Under the pieces are notes generated by a model that did not search any database, was not told the origin of the DNA, and saw only the letters and a list, made by a program, of their open reading frames with translations. A DNA stretch of 9,646 bases, taken from CAWVWF01 sp963933885 (GTDB lineage Bacteria > Bacteroidota > Bacteroidia > Flavobacteriales_C > GCA-002722245). Location of the stretch: assembly GCA_963933885.1 (NCBI GenBank), contig CAWVWF010000138.1:1-9646 (forward strand), given 5' to 3'. Position numbers and translations under genes: made by a program. Below, piece after piece: positions 1-6,309 of this stretch. Position 1 is the stretch's first letter. Each line of letters opens with the position of its first letter.

Positions 1-512
1 TATGAGAAGATTACCTTCTTGTCTCCTAAATCGAAATTGATATCAAAATCGTTATTCGTTGTCTCCGCCATTAAATTTGGTTGAGAATATCCTAATGAAG
101 ATCTTTTATCTTCTGAATCTTTTGATGGATCTAAAACTTTAAATTGAAGATGAGGCTCACCAGTATACATAACATCAGAAGTAACACCTTCTCTAATTGG
201 CATACTTCCTTCGAAACTTACATATCTCGTAATCCCTGCTCCGACAATAATTACTACAAACGCTAAATGAAAAAGTAGAGTTGTCCACTTTTTCTGACTT
301 ATCATATTGTATTTCTTAACGTTACCTAAGAAATTGATAGCCAATAGAACCATGATTGCTTCTAACCATTTAGACCTGAAAATTTCGATGTTTGCAGTTG
401 GTGTACCGTATTCATTTTCGATAAACGTAGCAATAGCTATTAAATAAGCAAAAACGAGAAGTAGTACCGAAGCAAATGAAGTAGAAAACAATAATTTTAT
501 GACAGCGCGCAT
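1..512 (-). CDS. ccsBA: Cytochrome c maturation protein CcsBA (ResB/CcsA fusion type), N-terminal part, cut by left edge
   Basis: The frame is open from ATG at 510-512 to the window edge, giving 170 codons. Three N-terminal membrane segments are visible at about residues 8-31, 48-64 and 77-95. The family-typical stretch IATFIENEYGTPTA (27-40) follows the first, and LLFHLAF with H82, a likely haem-ligand position of ResB/CcsB, lies in the third. After the third helix, FEGSMPIREG (100-109) matches the start of the large periplasmic domain. Known for the family: System II proteins export haem and attach it to the CXXCH motifs of apocytochromes c at the outer face of the inner membrane. In Bacteroidota the ResB and CcsA parts are usually one protein of about 1000 residues; the CcsA part here would lie off the window, so the fusion is inferred. 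The gene is separated from the upstream exporter gene by 84 bp containing its own promoter-like sequence, so it need not belong to that operon. Confidence 0.88.
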   Translation of the reverse strand, partial: MRAVIKLLFSTSFASVLLLVFAYLIAIATFIENEYGTPTANIEIFRSKWLEAIMVLLAINFLGNVKKYNMISQKKWTTLLFHLAFVVIIVGAGITRYVSFEGSMPIREGVTSDVMYTGEPHLQFKVLDPSKDSEDKRSSLGYSQPNLMAETTNNDFDINFDLGDKKVIFS

Positions 513-530
513 AATTACTAATTGAGACTG

Positions 531-560
531 TAAAAATAGTGAATAAGCATCACTTCCAAA
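531..560 (-). promoter_or_regulatory. Probable promoter of ccsBA
   Basis: Read on the minus strand, TTTG (557-560) is followed after 18 bp by TATTTTTA (531-538). This is one base off the Bacteroidota -7 consensus TAnnTTTG, with a normal -33 to -7 spacing. It would leave a leader of roughly 13 nt before the ccsBA ATG at 512. It is an imperfect match in AT-rich DNA, so it is only moderately supported. Confidence 0.4.
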
Positions 561-566
561 CTTTAT

Positions 567-591
567 TTAACTTAATCTTTCAACAAGTTAA
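567..591. repeat. AT-rich inverted repeat downstream of exporter gene
   Basis: TTAACTT (567-573) and AAGTTAA (585-591) form perfect 7-bp arms around an 11-base loop, directly after the stop of the EamA exporter (597-599, minus strand). The stem has one G-C pair and no T-run follows it on either strand, so it is not a convincing intrinsic terminator. The same 7-mer arms, in opposite order, occur in the uvrB divergent region (3821-3850). Confidence 0.35.
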
Positions 592-596
592 CAACA

Positions 597-1478
597 CTAT
601 TTGGACTTGTTAATAATCATTACAGCTGTAACCCCAAGCACCATCCCGACTACCGTATGAATCTCTATTGTTTCTCCTAGTGTAAACCAAGATGTTAATA
701 TCGCACTCACTGGAACTAGAAATATAAAAGTACTGGCTCTCTCTGCCCCAATAACAGTTGTAGCAACCAAGTATGTCACCGTTGCAAATGATGAGTTTAT
801 GATTCCGAAATAAGCTAAATTCCAATAAAATAATGAATCAGCAGTTTCAAACAAATGCGCGACATCATCAAAATTAATAAAGGGCAACATTCCAATTGGA
901 ACTATCAAATGTAACCAGAAACTAAATGTAATAGGATGTGTGTAGGACTTAGACATTGAAGTCAACTTACTCATAACAGCCCATAAAAAAGCGGCTGCAA
1001 TAAACAGTATATTTCCTGTTTGAAATACATCATCGAAATTAACCCATAGTTTCAATAAGAATGCACCTCCGAGTAAACCTACAAATAACCCCAACAAGGC
1101 TTGCTTTTTCGGAACAACCTTACTAACAACTACTCCAATAATAAATGCAAATAATGGATTTAATGAGGTAACTAAAACGCCAGCCGCTCCTGCATCTCCT
1201 AATTGTAAGCCTCTAAAAAATGCCGTTGTGTATAATCCTAAGAACAAAGAAGCTCCTAATAAATACTTCCAACCTGGTCGTTCAATCTTATAACTTAACT
1301 TAAAAAGTTTAACAGCTGGAAGTAGCATTGCTACAACAACCCAAAACCTAACAAATGCTACTGTTAATGCTTCACCATATCGCCCAAGAACCTTGGCCGA
1401 CGACCAACTCATCCCCCAGAATACCATGCTGATACAAATCAGCACAAGTAACATTCCGTGTTTCTTGGTCTTTGTCAT
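597..1478 (-). CDS. EamA-family (DMT superfamily) 10-TM exporter
   Basis: This 293-residue inner-membrane protein has two tandem EamA domains (about 8-142 and 154-289), with ten predicted hydrophobic helices near 8-27, 36-56, 71-89, 97-118, 126-145, 155-172, 183-201, 217-241, 247-267 and 273-290. Family signatures are FWGMSW in helix 1, TSLNPLFAF in helix 4 and the C-terminal pattern LVPVSAI...LGE.IE....VGMVLGV. The length is normal for the family. EamA proteins export or exchange small metabolites such as amino acids, purines or drugs, but substrate cannot be read from sequence. The ATG at 1478 lies 15 bp after the stop of the EF-Tu domain III-like gene, and a MarR gene precedes that. The three therefore probably form one transcript, and a MarR-controlled efflux role is a reasonable inference. 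Confidence 0.9.
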   Translation of the reverse strand: MTKTKKHGMLLVLICISMVFWGMSWSSAKVLGRYGEALTVAFVRFWVVVAMLLPAVKLFKLSYKIERPGWKYLLGASLFLGLYTTAFFRGLQLGDAGAAGVLVTSLNPLFAFIIGVVVSKVVPKKQALLGLFVGLLGGAFLLKLWVNFDDVFQTGNILFIAAAFLWAVMSKLTSMSKSYTHPITFSFWLHLIVPIGMLPFINFDDVAHLFETADSLFYWNLAYFGIINSSFATVTYLVATTVIGAERASTFIFLVPVSAILTSWFTLGETIEIHTVVGMVLGVTAVMIINKSK

Positions 1479-1493
1479 AATGAGTTTGATACT

Positions 1494-1793
1494 TTATTCT
1501 AATACTTCTACAAAGGATACAGATCCTTCCGCTATTTTACGATCACCTTCAAAAAAATCAAAACTAGCGCCTTTGTATAAATGATAATCGGGTGCTCCTT
1601 TTACTGTTAACTCTAGCTTTACATTGTCTCCGGGGAATAAAACATCCTCCTCTTCTAATATTAACTCTGTAAAGAGTTCATCGAAACTTCCGTCAAATTT
1701 AATCTTAGGATTAAACCCTGCTCCGAATGGCGTATTACGACCACCTTGTTTCTCAGTAAAAAAGTAAACCTGTGTTTTTATAAGGTGCTTCAC
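1494..1793 (-). CDS. Stand-alone EF-Tu domain III-like small protein
   Basis: This is a 99-residue soluble protein with no signal peptide. Its landmarks follow the order and spacing of the C-terminal beta-barrel (domain III) of elongation factor Tu. KQGGRNTPFGAGFNP (15-29) corresponds to the EEGGRHTPF..GYRP segment, LFPGDNVKL (52-60) to VMPGDNV, and FDFFEGDRKIAEGSV (78-92) to FAIREGGRTVGAGVV. The length is that of domain III alone; the GTPase domain and domain II are absent and there is no trace of them upstream. Domain III of EF-Tu contacts the T-arm of aminoacyl-tRNA and EF-Ts. Whether this protein binds either is unknown, and I do not know a described function. The start is GTG at 1791-1793, inside TAGTG, which overlaps the MarR stop by one base and suggests translational coupling. 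It lies between a MarR repressor and an exporter in one probable operon. The domain assignment is fairly sure; any function is open. Confidence 0.8.
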   Translation of the reverse strand: MKHLIKTQVYFFTEKQGGRNTPFGAGFNPKIKFDGSFDELFTELILEEEDVLFPGDNVKLELTVKGAPDYHLYKGASFDFFEGDRKIAEGSVSFVEVLE

Positions 1794-2242
1794 TAACTAT
1801 TTCTTAATTTATCTAATAGCTTACTAAGCTGTTCTGCTTCGTCTTCATTTAGATTAAACTCCTCAAAAGTCACTGCGCTTTCTGCTGATATCTTATCTAT
1901 GATATCTAATCCTGCTTGATTGATCACAATTTCCATCTTACGTCTGTTGTGTTCACAAAGCTGTCTAGTAACGTATCCTAGCTTAACTAGCTTATCTACT
2001 AATCTAGTAAGATCTCTACCTCTATCTAACATTACATCTTTGATATCACCGGGACAAGCAGTTTCAGGGTATTTACCTCTTAAAATTCTTAGAACATTGT
2101 AATGCTGACTTAAGATTCCGTACTTTTTATAAATTGGTAATCCTTTATCTCTTAGCCAGTTTGCTGTGTAGTAGACATTAACCATTGCCATTACTTTATT
2201 GCTCTCAAACTTAGACTGCTTAATATCTTCCTTAATTCCCAT
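1793..2242 (-). CDS. MarR-family winged-helix transcriptional regulator
   Basis: This is a 149-residue DNA-binding repressor of normal MarR length. Numbered from the ATG at 2240-2242, a helical N-terminal dimerisation part (1-36) is followed by the winged helix-turn-helix at about 38-115. The recognition helix is around GRDLTRLVDKLVKLGYVTR (75-93), and the wing contains the charged EHNRRK (97-102), the equivalent of the family's D-x-R-x-x-R. The C-terminal helix (about 120-148) closes the dimer interface. An in-frame TTG at 2246-2248 would add two residues, but ATG is preferred because the promoter at 2261-2290 puts transcription start at about 2255. Cysteines at 63 and 96 are present; a redox role cannot be claimed. 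The stop overlaps the next gene's GTG by one base. MarR proteins usually repress their own operon and a neighbouring transporter, which fits the EamA gene downstream. Confidence 0.88.
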   Translation of the reverse strand: MGIKEDIKQSKFESNKVMAMVNVYYTANWLRDKGLPIYKKYGILSQHYNVLRILRGKYPETACPGDIKDVMLDRGRDLTRLVDKLVKLGYVTRQLCEHNRRKMEIVINQAGLDIIDKISAESAVTFEEFNLNEDEAEQLSKLLDKLRNS

Positions 2243-2251
2243 TTGCAAATA

Positions 2252-2263
2252 TTGTTACAACAA
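2252..2263. promoter_or_regulatory. Candidate MarR operator palindrome
   Basis: TTGTT-AC-AACAA is a perfect 5-bp-arm palindrome. Two further A-T pairs appear at the outer edges (2248-2249 with 2266-2267) after two mismatches. It overlaps the -7 element and the expected transcription start of the MarR gene, ending 10 bp before the ATG. Placement and symmetry fit autorepression by a MarR dimer. No sequence-specific evidence links this palindrome to this protein, so it remains an inference. Confidence 0.4.
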
Positions 2264-2290
2264 ATTTACAGTATTTTCAGCTGAAATCAA
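2261..2290 (-). promoter_or_regulatory. Bacteroidota-type promoter of the MarR / EF-Tu-III-like / exporter operon
   Basis: On the minus strand TTG (2288-2290) is followed by a 19-bp spacer and TAAATTTG (2261-2268). This is an exact match to the TAnnTTTG -7 element with optimal spacing. It sits in the only gap (2243-2286) between the MBL-fold gene and the MarR gene; the TTG overlaps the last codon bases of the MBL gene. The predicted start near 2254-2257 leaves a leader of about 12-15 nt to the ATG at 2242. Confidence 0.7.
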
Positions 2291-3027
2291 AATGAATAAT
2301 CATCTCCATCAGCGAGACACTTATAACCCTTGCCTGAAGCCAAAGCATAAGACACATCTGATAAATGTGTTAGATAAATATGATCCTTTCTAGATTGAAT
2401 AAGCTCACTCTCTTCAAGTTCCTCAACACTAATATGCCCCTTTCCCACTTTTACAGCCAAATTACATTCTAAAAACACAGAATCCGCTTTGGTGATTAAC
2501 TCCTCAACACCTTTGTGCCAACAAGTATCTCCTGAAAAACCGATTTTAACAGAATTACAATTAAGAATAAACCCAAATGGTAACGACTCAACAGAATGTA
2601 GCATTGGGATAGCATTCACTAGAGTTTCACCTATATAAAATGACTCAGTTATAGTTTGAAATTTAATATCTAATAATTTAAAAATCTTCTCAGAACCAGG
2701 GTAAAGTACTTTTATCAATTCATAAACTTTACGCTTAACGTCCTCTGCTCCAATAATTAATAATTGCTTTTTCTGAGGACTTGTATATCTCAAAGCAAGA
2801 AGAAAAGCTGCTAATCCTGCGAAATGATCCCCATGATAATGGGTAATCAAAACAGCATCAATTTCATTTGAAGGTATATTGTTTTGTTGCAGCGCAAGAG
2901 GAGTTGTAAAACCGCAATCAATCAATATCTTCTGACCTTCAGACTCAACTAAATAAGAGGCGTTCAATCGATTACCTTGATTAAATGCATTTCCCGAACC
3001 TAAAACTTTAACACTTACACCACTCAT
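2287..3027 (-). CDS. Metallo-beta-lactamase-fold hydrolase (COG1234/COG1235-like)
   Basis: This is a 246-residue cytoplasmic enzyme with a complete binuclear metal site. The motif THYHGDHFAG supplies H63, H65, D67 and H68. LHS supplies H144, FSGDT supplies D167, and LTHLSD near the C terminus supplies H221. A further GHIS at 197-200 resembles the GHxS/T motif of the RNase Z group. The N-terminal VKVLGSGNAF is the usual first strand and loop. At 246 residues it is shorter than typical RNase Z (about 300) and has no obvious exosite arm, so tRNA 3' processing is possible but not favoured; a phosphodiesterase of the PhnP or ElaC-like type is equally likely. The ATG directly follows the TAG stop of the upstream lipoprotein (TAGATG, no gap), so the two are probably co-translated. 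The stop codon overlaps the -33 element of the next operon. Confidence 0.85.
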   Translation of the reverse strand: MSGVSVKVLGSGNAFNQGNRLNASYLVESEGQKILIDCGFTTPLALQQNNIPSNEIDAVLITHYHGDHFAGLAAFLLALRYTSPQKKQLLIIGAEDVKRKVYELIKVLYPGSEKIFKLLDIKFQTITESFYIGETLVNAIPMLHSVESLPFGFILNCNSVKIGFSGDTCWHKGVEELITKADSVFLECNLAVKVGKGHISVEELEESELIQSRKDHIYLTHLSDVSYALASGKGYKCLADGDDYSF

Positions 3028-3798
3028 CTAAAACCTTTGATATACTAATTTCTCAAACACTTTCCCTTGTCCATCTTCCTTAATAATCTCCGATAATTTA
3101 TCATCAGAGTAAACATAGACTTCCTTAACTTTCACACTATTCCCTCCAGTATACGCTATCTTTTCAATAAGAACCCCAGAAGCGTTATACCTTAAAATCA
3201 GACTTCCTGTTTTCGTTCCAACGGCATCAAAAGTTGATTCTTTCAAAACATCACTTCCAAACCATTCATTATAAACCACGCTAGAAATACTACCTCCAAT
3301 ATATTTTATAGTTCGATATAAATCTACTGTAGTAGAAAAGTACTCTAATGAATCTTTAGCAGTCAAATTACCATTCTCAGAATAGGCAACTGTACGAAGT
3401 AGTCCGTTAGCATAATTGTAGTTTTTTGTTTGATTAAAATCAACACTATTAATCTCCTCAATTAATGCACCATCATTGTTGTATTGATAAGCTACTGCTT
3501 TCACAACATCATTTAAAGTATTAACATACTCAACATGAGATAACTCACTCTTTGAGTTATAACTATAAAAAACACTTCCTTCTTTAGAACCTGATCCAGA
3601 TTGTGTTATCTTACTTATTAAAACACTCCCTGACTCATCATAAAAATAGGAGTTCAAACCATTATAATCTTCATTTACATATTGGTATTCTTTACATATC
3701 TCACCAGTACTTCCATTACCTTCACAACCTGGTAATTCATCAACTGAACAGCTGAATAAGACAAGAATCAAAATAATATTTAAAAGATAATAGCGCAC
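3028..3798 (-). CDS. Lipoprotein with about eight degenerate YD-like repeats
   Basis: I do not recognise a named family. The start chosen is GTG at 3796-3798, giving 256 residues. It yields a compact signal peptide, MRYYLLNIILILVLFSC, with the charge first and the lipobox LFSC (C17). A TTG 18 bp upstream (3816) would add six residues of poor signal character. From about residue 50 to the end the protein consists of consecutive units of 23-27 residues with the pattern aromatic-x-Tyr-(N/D)-x-x-G-x-Leu followed by a beta-rich stretch. Key second aromatics fall near residues 53, 80, 106, 129, 154, 179, 204 and 230. This resembles the YD/Rhs-type beta repeats seen in many Bacteroidota surface lipoproteins, although the repeats are divergent and there is no toxin or core domain. 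Acidic residues soon after the lipid cysteine (SVDEL) are compatible with outer-membrane or surface export. Its TAG abuts the ATG of the MBL-fold gene. Confidence 0.75.
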   Translation of the reverse strand: MRYYLLNIILILVLFSCSVDELPGCEGNGSTGEICKEYQYVNEDYNGLNSYFYDESGSVLISKITQSGSGSKEGSVFYSYNSKSELSHVEYVNTLNDVVKAVAYQYNNDGALIEEINSVDFNQTKNYNYANGLLRTVAYSENGNLTAKDSLEYFSTTVDLYRTIKYIGGSISSVVYNEWFGSDVLKESTFDAVGTKTGSLILRYNASGVLIEKIAYTGGNSVKVKEVYVYSDDKLSEIIKEDGQGKVFEKLVYQRF

Positions 3799-3856
3799 GA
3801 AATAAAGATAGTACAAGTTGAAGTTAATACCAATTGATAATTGTTAACTTAGCTAT
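3799..3856. promoter_or_regulatory. Divergent promoter region between lipoprotein gene and uvrB, with inverted repeat 3821-3850
   Basis: All 58 bp between the divergent genes must hold both start signals, unless promoters lie inside the coding regions. Perfect 7-bp arms AAGTTAA (3821-3827) and TTAACTT (3844-3850) flank a 16-base spacer that contains the palindrome CAATTG. Toward the lipoprotein, TTG (3831-3833) and TATCTTTA (3803-3810) are 20 bp apart, but this would give an almost leaderless message. Toward uvrB the best -7 candidate is TAACTTAG (3845-3852), one base off consensus, only 4 bp from the ATG and with a 24-bp spacer to TTG at 3818-3820. Both promoters are weak calls. No LexA-like site is evident. 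Confidence 0.35.
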
Positions 3857-5881
3857 ATGGATTTTGACTTAGTATCCGAATATCAGCCAACTGGTGATCA
3901 ACCTGAGGCTATAAAGCAAATTGTAGAAGGATTTAATAATGGCATTGAAGAGCAAACACTTCAAGGAGTTACGGGGTCTGGAAAGACATTTACGATGGCG
4001 AATGTTATTAAAAAAATGAATCAGCCTACCCTAATCCTTTGTCACAACAAAACACTAGCAGCCCAACTATACGGAGAATTTAAAAACTTCTTCCCAAATA
4101 ATGCTGTCGAGTATTTCGTTTCCTATTACGATTATTATCAGCCCGAAGCATTCTTACCAGTAACTGGAACATATATAGAAAAGGATTTATCCATCAATTC
4201 AGAAATAGAGAAACTAAGACTTAGAGCAACTACAGCCCTACTTTCTGGAAGAAGAGATGTAATTATAGTTTCTTCTGTTTCCTGTATTTATGGTATGGGA
4301 AATCCAGTTGATTTCACAAACAATGCTATCCCTGTTAAAGTTGGAGATTCCATTCCAAGAAACAAATTTTTAAAACTACTTGTTGCAGCTTTATATTCTA
4401 GAAACGATATTGAGTTTGATAGAGGAACTTTCAGAGTAAAAGGTGACACTGTTGATGTATTCGCAGGACACCTTGATTTCGCATATAGAATCTCTTTTTG
4501 GGGAGATGATATTGAAAGCATAGAAGAGATTGACCCAACAACAGGTCAACGAATTAAAACTGCAGATAACATCACCATATACCCTGCTAATCTTTTCGTT
4601 ACAAGTCCAGACAGTTTACAAAGAGCTATCCTAGAAATTCAAGATGATCTTGTAAAGCAAGTTGACTTCTTCAATTCTGAAGGTAAAGCGCTCGAAGCAA
4701 AAAGACTACTAGAAAGAACGGAATATGATTTAGAAATGATGCGTGAATTGGGTTATTGTAGTGGTATAGAAAACTACTCAAGATACCTTGATGGAAGAAC
4801 TGCTGGAGCTCGTCCTTTTTGCTTAATGGATTACTTCCCAGATGACTTCATGATGTTTATTGATGAAAGCCATGTCACTACACCGCAAATTAAAGCGATG
4901 TATGGAGGTGATAGATCAAGAAAGATGAATTTAGTTGATTATGGATTTAGACTTCCAGCGGCCTTAGATAACAGACCGCTACAGTTCGAAGAGTATGAAT
5001 CAATAACTAAGCAAGTACTATATGTTAGTGCTACTCCAGCAGATTACGAATTAGAAAAGTGTGAAGGAGTTATAGTAGAACAAATCATTAGACCTACTGG
5101 GCTATTGGATCCAATCATAGAAGTTCGTCCTACCCAAAATCAAATTGATGATTTACTTCATGAGATATCAGAACGGGTAAAGAAAGGAGATAGAATCCTT
5201 TGTACAACCCTAACAAAAAGAATGGCAGAAGAGCTTTCTAAGTTCATCGTTAATTTAAACATAAAGAGTAGATATATACATTCAGACATAGACACAATGG
5301 AACGTGTTGAAATCCTACGTCAATTGCGTTTAGGTGACATTGATGTATTGGTTGGAGTTAACTTATTAAGGGAAGGACTTGATTTACCTGAAGTATCTCT
5401 AGTTGCAATATTAGATGCTGATAAAGAAGGATTCCTTCGTTCTGAAAAATCATTAACTCAGACTGCAGGTAGAGCTGCAAGGAATATCGACGGATTGGTA
5501 ATCATGTATGGAGATAAGATCACAGACTCTATGGGTAAAACGATAGATGAAACTAATAGAAGAAGAGCTATTCAAATGGCATATAACGAGAAACATGGTT
5601 TATCTCCTGTTTCTCTTGCTAAAACTAGAGAACAAATTATTGAGCAAACATCTGTTGTTGATACGATTAGAGGTAACAAACCTACTTACAAAGCAGGTTC
5701 TGCTCCTGAGAGTATTGCGGCTGATCCAGTAATTGAATACATGAACAAACCGCAATTGGAAAAAACGATTGCACAGGTTAAGAACAGAATGGAACGAGCT
5801 GCGAAAGAGTTAGACTTTATATCAGCGGCTACTTTTAGAGATGAGATGCATGCTTTACAAGAAAAACTGAAGAACAAATGA
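3857..5881 (+). CDS. uvrB: Excinuclease ABC subunit UvrB
   Basis: UvrB is the damage-verifying helicase-like subunit of UvrABC nucleotide excision repair. It is loaded by UvrA, clamps one strand with its beta-hairpin and recruits UvrC for incision. The 674-residue product is essentially the length of E. coli UvrB (673). Visible in order: Walker A GVTGSGKT (37-44), the beta-hairpin region with YYDYYQPEAFLP (90-101) and INSEIEKLR (113-121), the DESH Walker B box (336-339), motif III SATP (391-394), HSDID (475-479), motif VI QTAGRAARN (535-543), and a C-terminal UVR domain (about 632-670, with ATFRDEM) that contacts UvrC. All catalytic motifs are intact. The ATG at 3857 gives the standard N terminus ending LVSEYQPTGDQP. 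The TGA stop overlaps the next gene's ATG as ATGA, implying coupling with a small lipoprotein, an unexpected partner for a repair gene. Confidence 0.98.
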   Translation: MDFDLVSEYQPTGDQPEAIKQIVEGFNNGIEEQTLQGVTGSGKTFTMANVIKKMNQPTLILCHNKTLAAQLYGEFKNFFPNNAVEYFVSYYDYYQPEAFLPVTGTYIEKDLSINSEIEKLRLRATTALLSGRRDVIIVSSVSCIYGMGNPVDFTNNAIPVKVGDSIPRNKFLKLLVAALYSRNDIEFDRGTFRVKGDTVDVFAGHLDFAYRISFWGDDIESIEEIDPTTGQRIKTADNITIYPANLFVTSPDSLQRAILEIQDDLVKQVDFFNSEGKALEAKRLLERTEYDLEMMRELGYCSGIENYSRYLDGRTAGARPFCLMDYFPDDFMMFIDESHVTTPQIKAMYGGDRSRKMNLVDYGFRLPAALDNRPLQFEEYESITKQVLYVSATPADYELEKCEGVIVEQIIRPTGLLDPIIEVRPTQNQIDDLLHEISERVKKGDRILCTTLTKRMAEELSKFIVNLNIKSRYIHSDIDTMERVEILRQLRLGDIDVLVGVNLLREGLDLPEVSLVAILDADKEGFLRSEKSLTQTAGRAARNIDGLVIMYGDKITDSMGKTIDETNRRRAIQMAYNEKHGLSPVSLAKTREQIIEQTSVVDTIRGNKPTYKAGSAPESIAADPVIEYMNKPQLEKTIAQVKNRMERAAKELDFISAATFRDEMHALQEKLKNK

Positions 5882-6309
5882 GAAAGTTAATTTACTTATT
5901 CCCTTTATTTCTAATAGGTTGTGGCGACAATTGTGAATTCAAAACGACTTTCTTTAAAACTGGAGAAGTTCAAACAATTCAAAAAAACATAGATTGTGAT
6001 GCTTCAAAAGGTATTGAAAACATCTCCTACAATAAGATTGGAACAATTATTAAACTAGAACATAAGCTAACTGAAAACGATAGCATAAGCAGGAAACTCT
6101 TTTTTGATGAAGGAAACCTAAAAAGTATCTACTTTGAAGTAAATCATAACAAAACAGGAGTACACAAAAAGTTTTTCAAAAACGGAAAAATTCGTTCACT
6201 TACCTCCTATTTAAATGGTGAAAAGCACGGTGACGCCTTTGAATGGTACGAAGACGGTAAAGTAAGAAAACAAGTCACTTACAATAACGACTCACTTATC
6301 CAGCAGTAA
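5878..6309 (+). CDS. Small lipoprotein with YwqK/MORN-2-like repeats
   Basis: This is a 143-residue protein with a clean lipoprotein signal: MRK, hydrophobic core, and lipobox LIGC with the lipidated residue at C15. The mature part contains about five repeats of 24-25 residues of the form aromatic-aromatic-x-x-G-x-(V/I/L). Aromatics lie at F26, Y51, F76, F100 and Y124; the last two, FFKNGKIRSLTSYLNGEKHG and WYEDGKVRKQVTY, are the best conserved. This is the pattern of MORN-2 repeats in proteins commonly labelled YwqK-family antitoxin, a label that gives no evidence of toxin neutralisation here, and no toxin gene is nearby. It is predicted to be anchored in the outer or inner membrane facing the periplasm or outside. 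Its start overlaps the uvrB stop by 4 bp, so it is expressed with uvrB; its last 14 bp overlap the 3' end of the convergent M16 gene. Confidence 0.8.
   Translation: MRKLIYLFPLFLIGCGDNCEFKTTFFKTGEVQTIQKNIDCDASKGIENISYNKIGTIIKLEHKLTENDSISRKLFFDEGNLKSIYFEVNHNKTGVHKKFFKNGKIRSLTSYLNGEKHGDAFEWYEDGKVRKQVTYNNDSLIQQ

Noticed and set aside
567..591. Inverted repeat as an intrinsic terminator for the exporter operon
   Set aside because: The stem is nearly all A-T and no uridine tract follows on either strand.
1393..1584. Plus-strand open frame of 63 codons across the exporter/EF-Tu-III-like junction
   Set aside because: It lies antisense to two well-supported genes, has no recognisable domain and is composed of frame-shadow sequence.
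2199..2393. Plus-strand open frame of 64 codons spanning the MarR promoter
   Set aside because: It crosses the ends of two minus-strand genes and their promoter; the codon content looks like a shadow frame and no family is recognisable.
4288..4521. Minus-strand open frame of 77 codons inside uvrB
   Set aside because: It is antisense to an intact conserved domain of UvrB and has no promoter or recognisable product.
5878..6309. Toxin-antitoxin system, from the YwqK-like repeats
   Set aside because: No toxin gene is adjacent, the protein is a lipoprotein, and the antitoxin label of this repeat family is not functional evidence.
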